In this document: positions 1 to 7,958 of the stretch, one piece after another
Numbering within the stretch: position 1 is the first letter of the stretch
Layout: every line of letters begins with the position of its first letter
Assembly: GCF_002309535.1 (NCBI RefSeq)
Contig: NZ_CP023275.1
Span: forward strand, 1,054,001 to 1,118,000
Reading direction: 5' to 3'
DNA: 64,000 nt
From: Sulfurospirillum diekertiae
GTDB taxonomy: Bacteria; Campylobacterota; Campylobacteria; Campylobacterales; Sulfurospirillaceae
Program-made: the position numbers and the translations under genes
Notes under the pieces: model-generated
The model's database searches: none
What the model saw: the letters and a program-made list of their open reading frames with translations, nothing else
Told to the model about the DNA's origin: nothing

Positions 1-332
1 GAGAAGTATTGATGTACAACCATCTCTCCATCGAACTTTCAACGTTTATTGCCGCGACGGCTATCGGGATTATCGGTGTCTTTTGGTCACGCCGATATGC
101 CATGCCTCGCCCCGTTTACACCGTGCCTTCCATTATTCCTATTATCCCAGGTACGTATGCGTATGAGATGATGATAAGCCTTGTTTCGATGAATTCCGAT
201 GGCGTGACCGATGCTTTGCTCTCTAGTTTTATCCAAAATGGCTTGCATGCCGTGAGCATTTTATTTGCGATTGCGTTTGGCTTGGTACTTCCTTCGATGT
301 ATTACACGAAACGTCAAAAGCCGATTATTTAG
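1..332 (+). CDS. ThrE_2/YjjB-type threonine/serine exporter subunit, 3' part only
   Basis: The reading frame is already open at the left edge (frame starting at base 3), so the 5' end lies outside the window. The visible 110 codons match the C-terminal two thirds of the small ThrE_2 (YjjB) membrane protein: a Ser-Ile-Glu-Leu-Ser helix, then a Pro-rich stretch with the typical Val-Pro-Ser-Ile-Ile-Pro-Ile-Ile-Pro-Gly motif, and two more hydrophobic segments. In this family a larger YjjP-type partner is normally encoded just upstream and the pair exports amino or organic acids across the inner membrane; the partner is not visible here. An internal TTG/ATG at 9-14 could be mistaken for a start, but family alignment argues for truncation. 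Confidence 0.75.
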   Translation, partial: EVLMYNHLSIELSTFIAATAIGIIGVFWSRRYAMPRPVYTVPSIIPIIPGTYAYEMMISLVSMNSDGVTDALLSSFIQNGLHAVSILFAIAFGLVLPSMYYTKRQKPII

Positions 333-343
333 TGGTTTTGATG

Positions 344-355
344 TTTACATGTAAA
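344..355. repeat. 12-bp palindrome TTTACATGTAAA
   Basis: Perfect copy, 12 bp after the ThrE-type stop codon. It is the first of a closely spaced pair. Confidence 0.95.
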
Positions 356-374
356 GATTTTAGATGCCAATTTC

Positions 375-386
375 TTTACATGTAAA
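375..386. repeat. 12-bp palindrome TTTACATGTAAA
   Basis: Perfect copy, 19 bp beyond the previous one. It abuts the left arm of the terminator-like inverted repeat at 385-426. Confidence 0.95.
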
Positions 387-426
387 TATTTTCAAAGTTC
401 AACTGCTTTTGATCTTTGAAAATATT
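385..426. terminator. Bidirectional terminator-like inverted repeat
   Basis: A perfect 13-bp inverted repeat (AATATTTTCAAAG at 385-397, complement at 414-426) with a 16-nt loop. It lies between the convergent ThrE-type gene and the chemoreceptor gene. The AT-rich outer arms supply T-runs on both strands. Confidence 0.6.
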
Positions 427-437
427 GGAAGAAGAGC

Positions 438-460
438 GTAGCGGCATTAAGAGCCGCTAC
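438..460 (-). terminator. Hairpin after the chemoreceptor gene
   Basis: GTAGCGGC (438-445) pairs with GCCGCTAC (453-460) around a 7-nt loop, directly beyond the stop codon of the minus-strand chemoreceptor gene. GC-rich stem; no strong T-run follows. Confidence 0.6.
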
Positions 461-465
461 AGTGT

Positions 466-2079
466 TTATTGAAATTGATTCAATTTTTGGTTGAGGCTCT
501 CAGAAAGTTTTGAGAGATGATCCGCCGCCGCAGCGATCTCTTCAACACTTCGTGCATTTTGAGATGTCAACGTATTGATGTTACCAACCATTTCCACAAT
601 CTTATCGGTATCTTGCGCAATCTTCCGTGAGTTTTGCGCACTAGCACTAACAGATTCGACACTATTTTGCATGACTTGCGTTGTTCCTACGATGGTTGAT
701 TCTACACCATTGGAAACCGATGAAAGTCTTTGAATGTTTTGAGCGTTTTTTCCCATTTGCTCTGAAGAGTCTACAATGGATTGGACAATGACATTGATAG
801 TGGCATTAATTTCAGTAAGACTTTTTTGAGTACGTTCTGCGAGTTGTCTCACTTCATCTGCAACAACGGCAAACCCACGACCATGTTCACCGGCACGTGC
901 CGCTTCAATAGCGGCATTAAGGGCAAGCAGGTTAGTTTGATCGGCAATGTCAGAGATAACGGTTAGCACTTGTTTGACTTGATCTGCATCGTGGCTCATT
1001 TGCTCTAACTTTTGAGCAAGAGCCGTTTCAGATTGGCTGGCCTCATCCATCTCACCACGTAGTGCAATGACTTCATTTTTAGCATTGTCAAGTCTTTTAC
1101 CCGCATCGATGATCTCTTCTTTCATATTTTCCGAGAGTTTCGCTGTCTCTTGTACAAAGGATTTGATGCTATCTATCTCATGAATGGTATTTTCAACAAT
1201 AGTCGAGCTTTGCTCTGCATTACGTCCTATTTGCATACTCGTAGTACTAAGTTCATGCGAAACAGAAGCATTTTCATTAGAAGAGCTTTTGGCATCTACA
1301 ATGGTACTTTCTAGGGTATTTACCAAGTCATTAAAACTATCCACAATCTCTTTAATCTCATTCTTTTTTGCATAGCTGATTCTAAATTTAAGCTCTTTGG
1401 TACGAACAAAATGTGTAATGCTATCTCGAATGAGGTGTACGCCTTGCATGATGTTATTTCGAATAAAAATGCTTAAAATTAACACGGAAACTGCAACAAT
1501 AATAGCAATAATAACCATCATGATGGATGCACTTCCTTTAGTTTCAATAGCGATTTTTGCATCATTGTCTGCCAATTTTTGGTTGTAATCCATATGCTCT
1601 TCAAGAGTTCTTGTAATCTCTTGAGCAATGGTAAGATTGGCTTTAAATAAATTCTTTGCCTCGTGTAGTTTATCCTCACTCGATAACATCAAAATGCTAT
1701 CAACAACACTATTGTATTGTTTGAAGAGTAGGTTCTCTTTGTCATAGAGTTCTTTGTCTTTTGCATCAGAAATTAAAGCTTCATAGCTTTTATAGTCTTT
1801 CTCTAGCTTGGTTTTAGCAAGAGTATAGCGTTCATTAAGTTTTTTAAACTCATTTTTATCGTAAGACTCAGATGTTGTCATTTCCCATAAAATAATTCTA
1901 ATACGGTATATTCCTTGCATCAAGTCATTCATAACAAGCACACTTGGTAATGAATTGATATTACAGGTGTTTGCTTTTTCGAAAACTTGATCCATTTTTA
2001 TAAGACTAACACCAAAATTTAAAGCTAACCCAAGTAGGGCTATCGTTAACATTGTCATCAACTGTTTTGAAATACTCAT
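466..2079 (-). CDS. Methyl-accepting chemotaxis protein, four-helix-bundle sensor type
   Basis: Inner-membrane chemoreceptor of 537 residues. Transmembrane helix about 8-27, a periplasmic helical region about 30-183 of the size and charge pattern of a 4HB_MCP ligand-binding domain, a second transmembrane helix about 184-207, a HAMP linker about 208-262, then the cytoplasmic signalling hairpin. The conserved tip ([20 protein letters not shown] and following) is intact near residue 380. It would control CheA through CheW; the ligand cannot be read from sequence. A good Shine-Dalgarno (AAGGAG) precedes the ATG at 2079. Monocistronic, between convergent and divergent neighbours. Confidence 0.93.
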   Translation of the reverse strand: MSISKQLMTMLTIALLGLALNFGVSLIKMDQVFEKANTCNINSLPSVLVMNDLMQGIYRIRIILWEMTTSESYDKNEFKKLNERYTLAKTKLEKDYKSYEALISDAKDKELYDKENLLFKQYNSVVDSILMLSSEDKLHEAKNLFKANLTIAQEITRTLEEHMDYNQKLADNDAKIAIETKGSASIMMVIIAIIVAVSVLILSIFIRNNIMQGVHLIRDSITHFVRTKELKFRISYAKKNEIKEIVDSFNDLVNTLESTIVDAKSSSNENASVSHELSTTSMQIGRNAEQSSTIVENTIHEIDSIKSFVQETAKLSENMKEEIIDAGKRLDNAKNEVIALRGEMDEASQSETALAQKLEQMSHDADQVKQVLTVISDIADQTNLLALNAAIEAARAGEHGRGFAVVADEVRQLAERTQKSLTEINATINVIVQSIVDSSEQMGKNAQNIQRLSSVSNGVESTIVGTTQVMQNSVESVSASAQNSRKIAQDTDKIVEMVGNINTLTSQNARSVEEIAAAADHLSKLSESLNQKLNQFQ

Positions 2080-2211
2080 GGGACACGCTCCTTTTTATTC
2101 TTGATAGAAATTATAATCTTTAACTGTGACAAATGCGTTGTACAAATCAAGAAGTGAAAAAAGGAGATTTAGAGAGAAAAGATGCTCCAAAGAAGGAGCA
2201 TCTAAAGAAGA

Positions 2212-4203
2212 TTATTTATGTGTTAAAACGCGTGTGGCATTGAGTACAGCGATGAGTGCAACACCCACATCGCCAAAGACAGCTTCCCACATCGTTGCAA
2301 TTCCCATCGCTCCCATAATCAAAATAACCCCTTTAACACCCAGTGCAAAGATGATGTTTTGCCAAACGATGGCATGGGTTTTGTGAGCGATTTTAAGCGC
2401 AGTGGCGACTTTGCTGATCTCATCGGTCATAATGACGATGTCCGCCGCTTCAATGGCAGCATCTGAGCCTACGCCACCCATTGCAATGCCGATGTCCGAG
2501 CGTGCAAGGACTGGTGCATCATTGATACCATCACCGACAAAGACAGTTTTACCTTTGCCACTTTTTCGTACCATCAGTTCTTCAAGCTTATCAACTTTTT
2601 GATGCGGTAAAAGCTCCGCCTCAACGTGAGTGATGCCTAGCTCTTTGGCAACTTTATCAGCAGCTGCTTTATTATCACCAGTGAGCATCACAATGTCTTT
2701 GATACCAAGGGCTTTAAGGGCTAAAATAGCTTGTTTACTGTCTGTTTTGGGCTCATCCGCAATGGTAAGATAACCCGATAAAACACCTTCAACGACGATA
2801 TAAACAACGGTATCTGGAGTGTCAAGTGTCTCGTGTGCAATGCCTTGCTCTTTGAGCAGCTTATCATTTCCCGCAAGAACAATTTTGCCATCAATGGATG
2901 CTTTGACGCCATAGCCTGCAAGTTCTTCATACGATGACACAACTGCTTCTAAAGGCTCAGTGTATGCCCGTTTGATGGAAAGTGCAATAGGATGGTTCGA
3001 GTGCATCTCCGACAGTGCGGCAAGATGGAGTATCTCCGCTTCTTGAAGCCCTTTGAGTGCCGTGATGGAAGTGACACTAAAAATGCCTTTAGTGAGCGTT
3101 CCTGTTTTATCGAAAACGACCGTATCAACGCCATTGAGGGCTTCTAAAAAGTTACCGCCTTTGACCAAAATGCCATTTTTGGATGCACCACCAATACCTC
3201 CAAAAAAGCTTAAAGGTATGGAAACAACCAATGCGCACGGGCAAGAGACAACCAAGAAAACTAAGGAGCGTCTAAACCAGTCGCTGAGAAGCGCGTCTTG
3301 TATCAACAGTGGTGGTACGAACGCGAGGAGGGCAGCAGAGATGACGACAAGCGGTGTATAGTACTTGGCAAACGTGGTGATAAACTGCTCTGTTTTAGCT
3401 TTTTTTGAGCTCGCATTTTGCACAAGGTCTAAGATTTTTGAGACGGTGGATTCGGAGAAAAGTTTAGTCGTTTCAACAACAATCACCCCCGTTTTGTTGA
3501 TGCTTCCAGAGAGCACTTCATTTCCTAATGCAACCTCTTTGGGTAAAGATTCTCCCGTAAGCGCGGAGGTATCGAGTGTTGAACGACCCTCTAAAATGAT
3601 GCCATCCAGTGGAATTTTCTCTCCCGGTCTGACGATAATGCGACTTCCTAAGGCAACATCACTCGGGTTTACTTTTTGCTCGCCAGTGTCACTTTGAAGG
3701 TTTGCAAAATCGGGTCTAATGTCCATGAGTTTGGTGATGGATTTGCGTGAGCGATCCACGGCTAAGTCTTGAAAAAACTCTCCAACACGGAAGAAAAGCA
3801 TGACCGCAACACCCTCAGGGTACTGACCAATACTAAACGCCCCGACGGTTGCAAGACCCATCAAAAAGTTTTCATCAAAAAGATGCCCTTTAAAAAGGTT
3901 GGTGACTGCCATGTAGAGAATCTCGCCACCGACGAGAAAAAAGCTGATCAGATAGGTCCAAAACATCAGTGGATTGCGCTCGTCCATCAAAACAGCAGAG
4001 ATAAACAATACTGTACCGATGCAAAATGTAATGAACTGCCATGATTTGAACATTTCCATCAAACTCGAATCGTCAAATCCTTCGTGATGGTGGTCATGAC
4101 CATGATCATGTAATTGTGGTTCGATGGGGGCGCATCTGCTACAACAACTTCCCGTTGTCGCATCGCAGGTTTGGGGTGCTTTTTCACTGAAGTGCATACT
4201 CAA
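2212..4203 (-). CDS. P1B-type heavy-metal ATPase (Zn/Cd/Pb exporter, ZntA/CadA-like)
   Basis: Inner-membrane efflux pump of 663 residues. Visible motifs: actuator TGES at 216-219, metal-site CPC at 321-323 in the P1B membrane helix, phosphorylation DKTGT with Asp365, the Ser-Asn-His-Pro nucleotide-domain motif, and the GDGINDAP hinge near the C terminus. Instead of the usual N-terminal ferredoxin-like CxxC metal domain it starts with a short Cys-rich segment (residues 13-24) and a His-rich stretch (HDHGHDHHH, 32-40), suggesting Zn/Cd/Pb rather than Cu. Its start lies 20 bp inside the end of the ArsR/SmtB repressor gene, so the two are translationally coupled and probably metal-induced together. 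Confidence 0.93.
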   Translation of the reverse strand: MSMHFSEKAPQTCDATTGSCCSRCAPIEPQLHDHGHDHHHEGFDDSSLMEMFKSWQFITFCIGTVLFISAVLMDERNPLMFWTYLISFFLVGGEILYMAVTNLFKGHLFDENFLMGLATVGAFSIGQYPEGVAVMLFFRVGEFFQDLAVDRSRKSITKLMDIRPDFANLQSDTGEQKVNPSDVALGSRIIVRPGEKIPLDGIILEGRSTLDTSALTGESLPKEVALGNEVLSGSINKTGVIVVETTKLFSESTVSKILDLVQNASSKKAKTEQFITTFAKYYTPLVVISAALLAFVPPLLIQDALLSDWFRRSLVFLVVSCPCALVVSIPLSFFGGIGGASKNGILVKGGNFLEALNGVDTVVFDKTGTLTKGIFSVTSITALKGLQEAEILHLAALSEMHSNHPIALSIKRAYTEPLEAVVSSYEELAGYGVKASIDGKIVLAGNDKLLKEQGIAHETLDTPDTVVYIVVEGVLSGYLTIADEPKTDSKQAILALKALGIKDIVMLTGDNKAAADKVAKELGITHVEAELLPHQKVDKLEELMVRKSGKGKTVFVGDGINDAPVLARSDIGIAMGGVGSDAAIEAADIVIMTDEISKVATALKIAHKTHAIVWQNIIFALGVKGVILIMGAMGIATMWEAVFGDVGVALIAVLNATRVLTHK

Positions 4204-4561
4204 ATCCTCGTGGTTCTAAAATGTGTTCTAAGCCTTGGTTAAAAATGGTTTTGATGTGTTCGTCATCAAGCGAATAAAAGACGACTTTTCCTTCTTTACG
4301 GTGCTTGACAAGACGTGCTTGACGAAGGACGCGTAGCTGGTGAGAGATAGCAGACTGCGTCATATGTAAAAGTTCTGCAATGTCGCAAACACACATCTCT
4401 GCTTCAAATAGCGCTGAGATGATCTTCACGCGCGTCGTATCGCCAAAGACTTTAAAGAGCTCGGCAAGGTCGTAAAGCTTCTCCTCTTGAGGCATCTTTT
4501 TTCTAACCATTTCGATGACGTTTTCATGCACAATGTCGCAACTGCAAAATTCATCGCTCAT
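4184..4561 (-). CDS. ArsR/SmtB-family metal-responsive repressor (CadC/SmtB-like)
   Basis: Winged-helix repressor of 125 residues. Two metal-site signatures are present. The alpha-3 type has N-terminal Cys6 and Cys8 together with Cys57, Cys59 and Asp60 (Met-Cys-Val-Cys-Asp). The alpha-5 type fits DxHx10HxxE exactly: Asp100, His102, His113, Glu116. The recognition helix is around Thr-Gln-Ser-Ala-Ile-Ser-His-Gln-Leu. It is first in a two-gene operon with the P-type ATPase and is expected to release DNA on binding Zn, Cd or Pb. A likely operator is the palindrome at 4591-4604 just upstream. Confidence 0.92.
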   Translation of the reverse strand: MSDEFCSCDIVHENVIEMVRKKMPQEEKLYDLAELFKVFGDTTRVKIISALFEAEMCVCDIAELLHMTQSAISHQLRVLRQARLVKHRKEGKVVFYSLDDEHIKTIFNQGLEHILEPRGFEYALQ

Positions 4562-4590
4562 CGGTTCCTCCTCTTGAAATTATGTACAAA

Positions 4591-4604
4591 TGTTCATATG
4601 AACA
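4591..4604. promoter_or_regulatory. Probable ArsR/SmtB operator
   Basis: TGTTCATATGAACA is a perfect 14-bp palindrome 30 bp upstream of the repressor start. Its TGTTCA/TGAACA half-sites resemble known SmtB/ZiaR-type operators, so autoregulation of the repressor-ATPase operon is likely. Confidence 0.75.
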
Positions 4605-4669
4605 ATTACTCATATATTAAAACAATTCAAATGAGAGAAAGCTTAAAATGATAGACAAACTCAAAAAGT

Positions 4670-4681
4670 TTTACATGTAAA
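4670..4681. repeat. 12-bp palindrome TTTACATGTAAA
   Basis: Perfect copy in the spacer between the end of the PIN-like gene (minus) and the metal-repressor promoter region. Confidence 0.95.
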
Positions 4682-4734
4682 GATAAAAAGAGGAAAAAGG
4701 TCAAAAGATTTGCCCCTTTTCCCTTTTTTAGGAT

Positions 4735-5790
4735 TTAGGAAAGCAATTCTAGTTCATATTTTTGGATTAATTCTTTCCTGTATTCAGGGGTCCATTTTTC
4801 TGATTGATAGATTCGCTCAGAATCAGGAATTGTTATATCCCATATTTTTATAAGATTTTCGTAATCTGCTTTATGAAGAGTTTCTTTGAAAGGTGTGTAA
4901 TCTCCAAGAATTTGTATTTGCGTTGCAATGTTTAACAATTTTTTAAATGCTTTGTCATCTGTTGCATATATAAATTCTTTTGTTTTTTGTTTTGGTATCC
5001 AATTACGTATAAATGAATTCATAATATATAAATCCCATGTCATATTGAAAATTTGCTGCTTTTTTTGTTCAGGTAAGTTGGTAGCTTTGTACTTCATCAT
5101 TTTTTTTAACGGAGTTTTACTAAAAAAAATAATGGCATAAACAAAGCAAACTAAAGATTGTCTAAAATCCTTGAGCATCCAATATTTAAATTTTTTCAAT
5201 TTTTCGTATGAACTTATTTTTTCTTGGTTAATCGCTATACAAACAAGTACAATCAAGTATATAGAATCCCATTCTGTAAGCCTATTGTATTTAATAAGAT
5301 TATTTTTTAAGACTTCTTTATCGATATTTGGATGTTCTGCTAAAGGATACTCATTTGAGTTACCAATGGCATATGCCATTAGTGCATCATTTTTTGTATT
5401 ATCTATTCTATAAAAAAGCATTAAATCATCGACGACTTCATTTGCATTGTCTTTAATGTAATTTATTTTTTCATATGCAGCAAGGCTAGGTTCTATCTCA
5501 ATATCACATAATTGGCAAAAGACAAGTAAGGCGACAGCATCGCGTGTTTCTTTTGTAGGAGATTTTTTATGGCTATTGAGTAAATATTGATAGATATTGG
5601 TATCTAAATAAAGTATGTATTGAATTCTATTAATACGATTATTGTATAAAATATCTGGAATACTTTCAAGCGTATAAATAGCATTATGGTCTTCTACATT
5701 AAAAGCATGGATAATCCAATCTCGATTTAAAAGTTTTTCAAGGATTTGAATAGTAGTTTTTGGAAGAGTAACATAAAGTTCATGATTCAT
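4735..5790 (-). CDS. AT-rich orphan with a PIN-nuclease-like core and a large helical insert
   Basis: 351 residues; I do not recognise the protein as a whole. Several segments fit the acidic positions of a PIN-domain ribonuclease: Leu-Asp-Thr-Asn-Ile-Tyr with Asp63, Glu100/Glu107 in the following helix region, Thr-Trp-Asp-Leu-Tyr-Ile-Met-Asn (Asp254), and Ala-Thr-Asp-Asp-Lys-Ala-Phe (Asp278/279) as the last acidic strand. About 145 residues, mostly helical in character, separate the second and third acidic blocks, which is unusual for VapC-size PIN proteins. No antitoxin gene is visible beside it. Base composition is clearly more AT-rich than its neighbours, suggesting transfer. Function is an inference from motif spacing only. 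Confidence 0.7.
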   Translation of the reverse strand: MNHELYVTLPKTTIQILEKLLNRDWIIHAFNVEDHNAIYTLESIPDILYNNRINRIQYILYLDTNIYQYLLNSHKKSPTKETRDAVALLVFCQLCDIEIEPSLAAYEKINYIKDNANEVVDDLMLFYRIDNTKNDALMAYAIGNSNEYPLAEHPNIDKEVLKNNLIKYNRLTEWDSIYLIVLVCIAINQEKISSYEKLKKFKYWMLKDFRQSLVCFVYAIIFFSKTPLKKMMKYKATNLPEQKKQQIFNMTWDLYIMNSFIRNWIPKQKTKEFIYATDDKAFKKLLNIATQIQILGDYTPFKETLHKADYENLIKIWDITIPDSERIYQSEKWTPEYRKELIQKYELELLS

Positions 5791-5862
5791 TAATCATCCA
5801 TATAGTACAAATTGTGGTAAAGTATAACAAAGATTTCATTTAAATTGAATGCCAAAATAATG

Positions 5863-5874
5863 TTTACATGTAAG
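5863..5874. repeat. Palindrome variant TTTACATGTAAG (11/12)
   Basis: Intergenic near-copy in the 200-bp gap between the PIN-like gene and the flavin-barrel gene. The rest of that gap shows nothing clear. Confidence 0.85.
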
Positions 5875-5990
5875 GATTCATGCGACAAATTTACATAGGT
5901 ATCTTTTCTCTTCCTCTACGACTGTAGCGCTCTTTTTGTGTAAAAATGTTGAGAGCAATTTTGTGTGTATACCCTCAAATATATTAGGAT

Positions 5991-6464
5991 TTACAGATAG
6001 TATCTTCCGATGCACTCATTTATATTTATTCGAATAACAGCAGTACCATTCACCATGTTTTCAGGTAGTTCTTTATCCATCAAATGCGGTGTAAATTTTT
6101 TCACAATTTTCGACAGTGCTTCTTTCTTTTCGTCCAAATTATCTACAATTTTTGCCTCTCCTTGTGCGATAATACTGTTAAACGCTGTATTGACATCACA
6201 AGGGTTCTCGACATTCTTATCCAATAATGTGATCATCTCATCTATCTCAAAACAGACGTATGGATTGGATGTGAGAATGTCTATTTTTTGACCTTTGGGT
6301 AATCCATGCAGATAGATTTTGTGTTCACTATAGACAAAGTGCATGGGGATAACGTAAGGGTAACCATCGTGCCTGACGCATCCTAGCCTGCCAACGTTTG
6401 CTCTTTCAAATAATGCTCTGATCTGCTCAAATGATAATAGATGTGTTTTGGTTCTATGTCTCAT
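5991..6464 (-). CDS. Pyridoxamine 5'-phosphate oxidase-like (NimA-type) flavin split-barrel protein
   Basis: 157 residues matching the small split-barrel family that includes NimA nitroimidazole reductases. The N-terminal block [17 protein letters not shown] is the family signature, followed by a Tyr-Leu-His-Gly segment and the Val-Cys-Phe-Glu-Ile-Asp strand that lines the FMN or heme pocket. Probably a cytoplasmic FMN-binding reductase of unknown substrate. It is divergent from glyA across a 148-bp spacer. Start codon has a plausible Shine-Dalgarno (AAAGGAG) upstream. Confidence 0.8.
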   Translation of the reverse strand: MRHRTKTHLLSFEQIRALFERANVGRLGCVRHDGYPYVIPMHFVYSEHKIYLHGLPKGQKIDILTSNPYVCFEIDEMITLLDKNVENPCDVNTAFNSIIAQGEAKIVDNLDEKKEALSKIVKKFTPHLMDKELPENMVNGTAVIRININECIGRYYL

Positions 6465-6510
6465 ACGCTCTCCTTTTTTGCATCATTGTAATGGAATCAT
6501 CACAATACAA

Positions 6511-6558
6511 CAATCCAAAAATTGCTCTGATGAAAATAAGTTGGCAATTTTTGGATTG
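6511..6558. promoter_or_regulatory. 15-bp perfect inverted repeat in the glyA leader
   Basis: CAATCCAAAAATTGC (6511-6525) and its exact complement (6544-6558) flank an 18-nt loop, about 55 bp before the preferred glyA start. It could be an operator between the divergent genes or a leader hairpin; no T-run follows it. Confidence 0.6.
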
Positions 6559-6612
6559 AGTGAAAGGATATTTATGGCTAAACTGTCTTCAATTAACTCC
6601 AAAGGAGATCAG

Positions 6613-7875
6613 ATGAGTTTTATCACTAATGATCGTTTAGCCTCAGCCGATGACGCCGTTTTTAAAATTTTACAACATGAGTTTACGAGGCAAGCCACGC
6701 ATCTTGAGATGATTGCGAGTGAGAATTTTACCTCGCGTGCGGTGATGGAAGCCACAGGAAGTATTTTTACCAATAAATACGCTGAAGGTTACCCACACAA
6801 GCGGTATTATGATGGTTGTGAATGTGCCGATGAGATTGAGCAGCTTGCCATTGATAGACTCTGCGCAATTTTTGGATGCAACTATGCCAATGTGCAACCG
6901 CATTCAGGTAGCCAAGCCAATGGTGCGGTGTATGCGGCACTTTTAAACGCGAATGATAAATTATTGGGTATGGATTTACAGCAAGGTGGTCACTTAACGC
7001 ACGGTGCGAAGGTGAGTTTTTCGGGTAAAAATTATCAATCGTTTAGCTATGGTGTCGATGCGAATGGTTATATTGATTATACCAAAGTTCTGGAAATTGC
7101 GAAGATTGTCAAGCCTAAGATGATTGTTTGCGGTGCTTCGGCGTATGCGCGTGAGCTTGATTTTGCTAAGTTTCGAGAGATTGCGGACGCGGTGGGTGCG
7201 ATATTATTTGCCGACATCGCGCACGTTGCGGGTCTGGTGGCTGCGGGTGAGCATAAAAGCCCTTTTCCGCATGCGCATATCGTCACTTCAACGACGCACA
7301 AAACATTGCGCGGTCCTAGGGGTGGTGTCATTATGACCAATGATGAAGCGCTTGCAAAAAAGATCAATGCCGCTATTTTTCCAGGCATTCAAGGCGGTCC
7401 TTTGTTGCATGTTATCGCGGCAAAAGCGGTGGCGTTTGGTGAAGTGTTAAAGCCAGAGTGGAAAGCGTATGCCAAGCAGGTCAAACGCAATGCCAGCGTT
7501 TTGGGTGAAGTTTTGCTTGAAAGGGGTTTTAATTTGGTCAGTGGTGGAACCGATAACCATCTGATTTTGGTATCATTACTGAATAAAGAGTATTCAGGCG
7601 AAGAGGCGAGCACCGCTTTGGAAAATGCTGGTATAACCGTGAATAAAAACAGTGTTCCAAACGATACTCGAAGTGCGAAATTGACCTCAGGTATTCGCAT
7701 CGGATCTGCGGCTTTAACGACGCTTGGGTTGAGAGAAAAAGAGTTTGAACTGATCGCGCATCGCATTTGCGATGTGTTGGAAAATATTCACGATTTATCT
7801 TTACATGTAAAGATAAAAAAAGAGTTGGTGGCGCTTTTGCAAAACTTCCAAGTGTATGAAAGCGCGACCTATTAA
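6613..7875 (+). CDS. glyA: Serine hydroxymethyltransferase
   Basis: Cytosolic PLP enzyme interconverting serine and glycine with transfer of a one-carbon unit to tetrahydrofolate. 420 residues from the ATG at 6613, which has a strong AAAGGAGAT Shine-Dalgarno; the frame is open further upstream with another ATG at 6574 and a weaker site, giving a possible 13-residue extension. Signatures: Glu-Met-Ile-Ala-Ser-Glu-Asn near the N terminus, Lys-Arg-Tyr-Tyr-Asp-Gly-Cys, and the PLP-lysine motif [13 protein letters not shown]. A copy of the 12-bp palindrome sits near the 3' end and encodes Leu-His-Val-Lys. It may be a second, non-canonical-context glyA; this cannot be told from the window. Confidence 0.93.
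   Translation: MSFITNDRLASADDAVFKILQHEFTRQATHLEMIASENFTSRAVMEATGSIFTNKYAEGYPHKRYYDGCECADEIEQLAIDRLCAIFGCNYANVQPHSGSQANGAVYAALLNANDKLLGMDLQQGGHLTHGAKVSFSGKNYQSFSYGVDANGYIDYTKVLEIAKIVKPKMIVCGASAYARELDFAKFREIADAVGAILFADIAHVAGLVAAGEHKSPFPHAHIVTSTTHKTLRGPRGGVIMTNDEALAKKINAAIFPGIQGGPLLHVIAAKAVAFGEVLKPEWKAYAKQVKRNASVLGEVLLERGFNLVSGGTDNHLILVSLLNKEYSGEEASTALENAGITVNKNSVPNDTRSAKLTSGIRIGSAALTTLGLREKEFELIAHRICDVLENIHDLSLHVKIKKELVALLQNFQVYESATY
7800..7811. repeat. 12-bp palindrome TTTACATGTAAA inside glyA
   Basis: Perfect copy, read as Leu-His-Val-Lys in the C-terminal region of GlyA. Confidence 0.95.
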
Positions 7876-7892
7876 AACCTAGTGTTAACGTA

Positions 7893-7917
7893 GCCTTTAG
7901 AGCTTTGCTTTAAAGGC
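7893..7917 (+). repeat. Intercistronic C-UUU-G hairpin, copy 1
   Basis: GCCTTTA + GAGCTTTGCTT + TAAAGGC. The RNA can pair for 11 bp (with one G-U) to a UUU triloop. It follows glyA and precedes the alkyltransferase fusion gene. Flank AACGTA is shared with the copies at 33304 and, nearly, 26191. Confidence 0.75.
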
Positions 7918-7958
7918 GTGTCAAGAACGCTTATAAAAAAATGACGAAGGAGGGTGTG

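Noticed and set aside
6448-6612. A longer N-terminus for GlyA starting at 6448.
   Set aside because: It would overlap the divergent flavin-barrel gene, include the inverted repeat, and lacks a ribosome-binding site; the ATG at 6613 has a strong one and fits the family.
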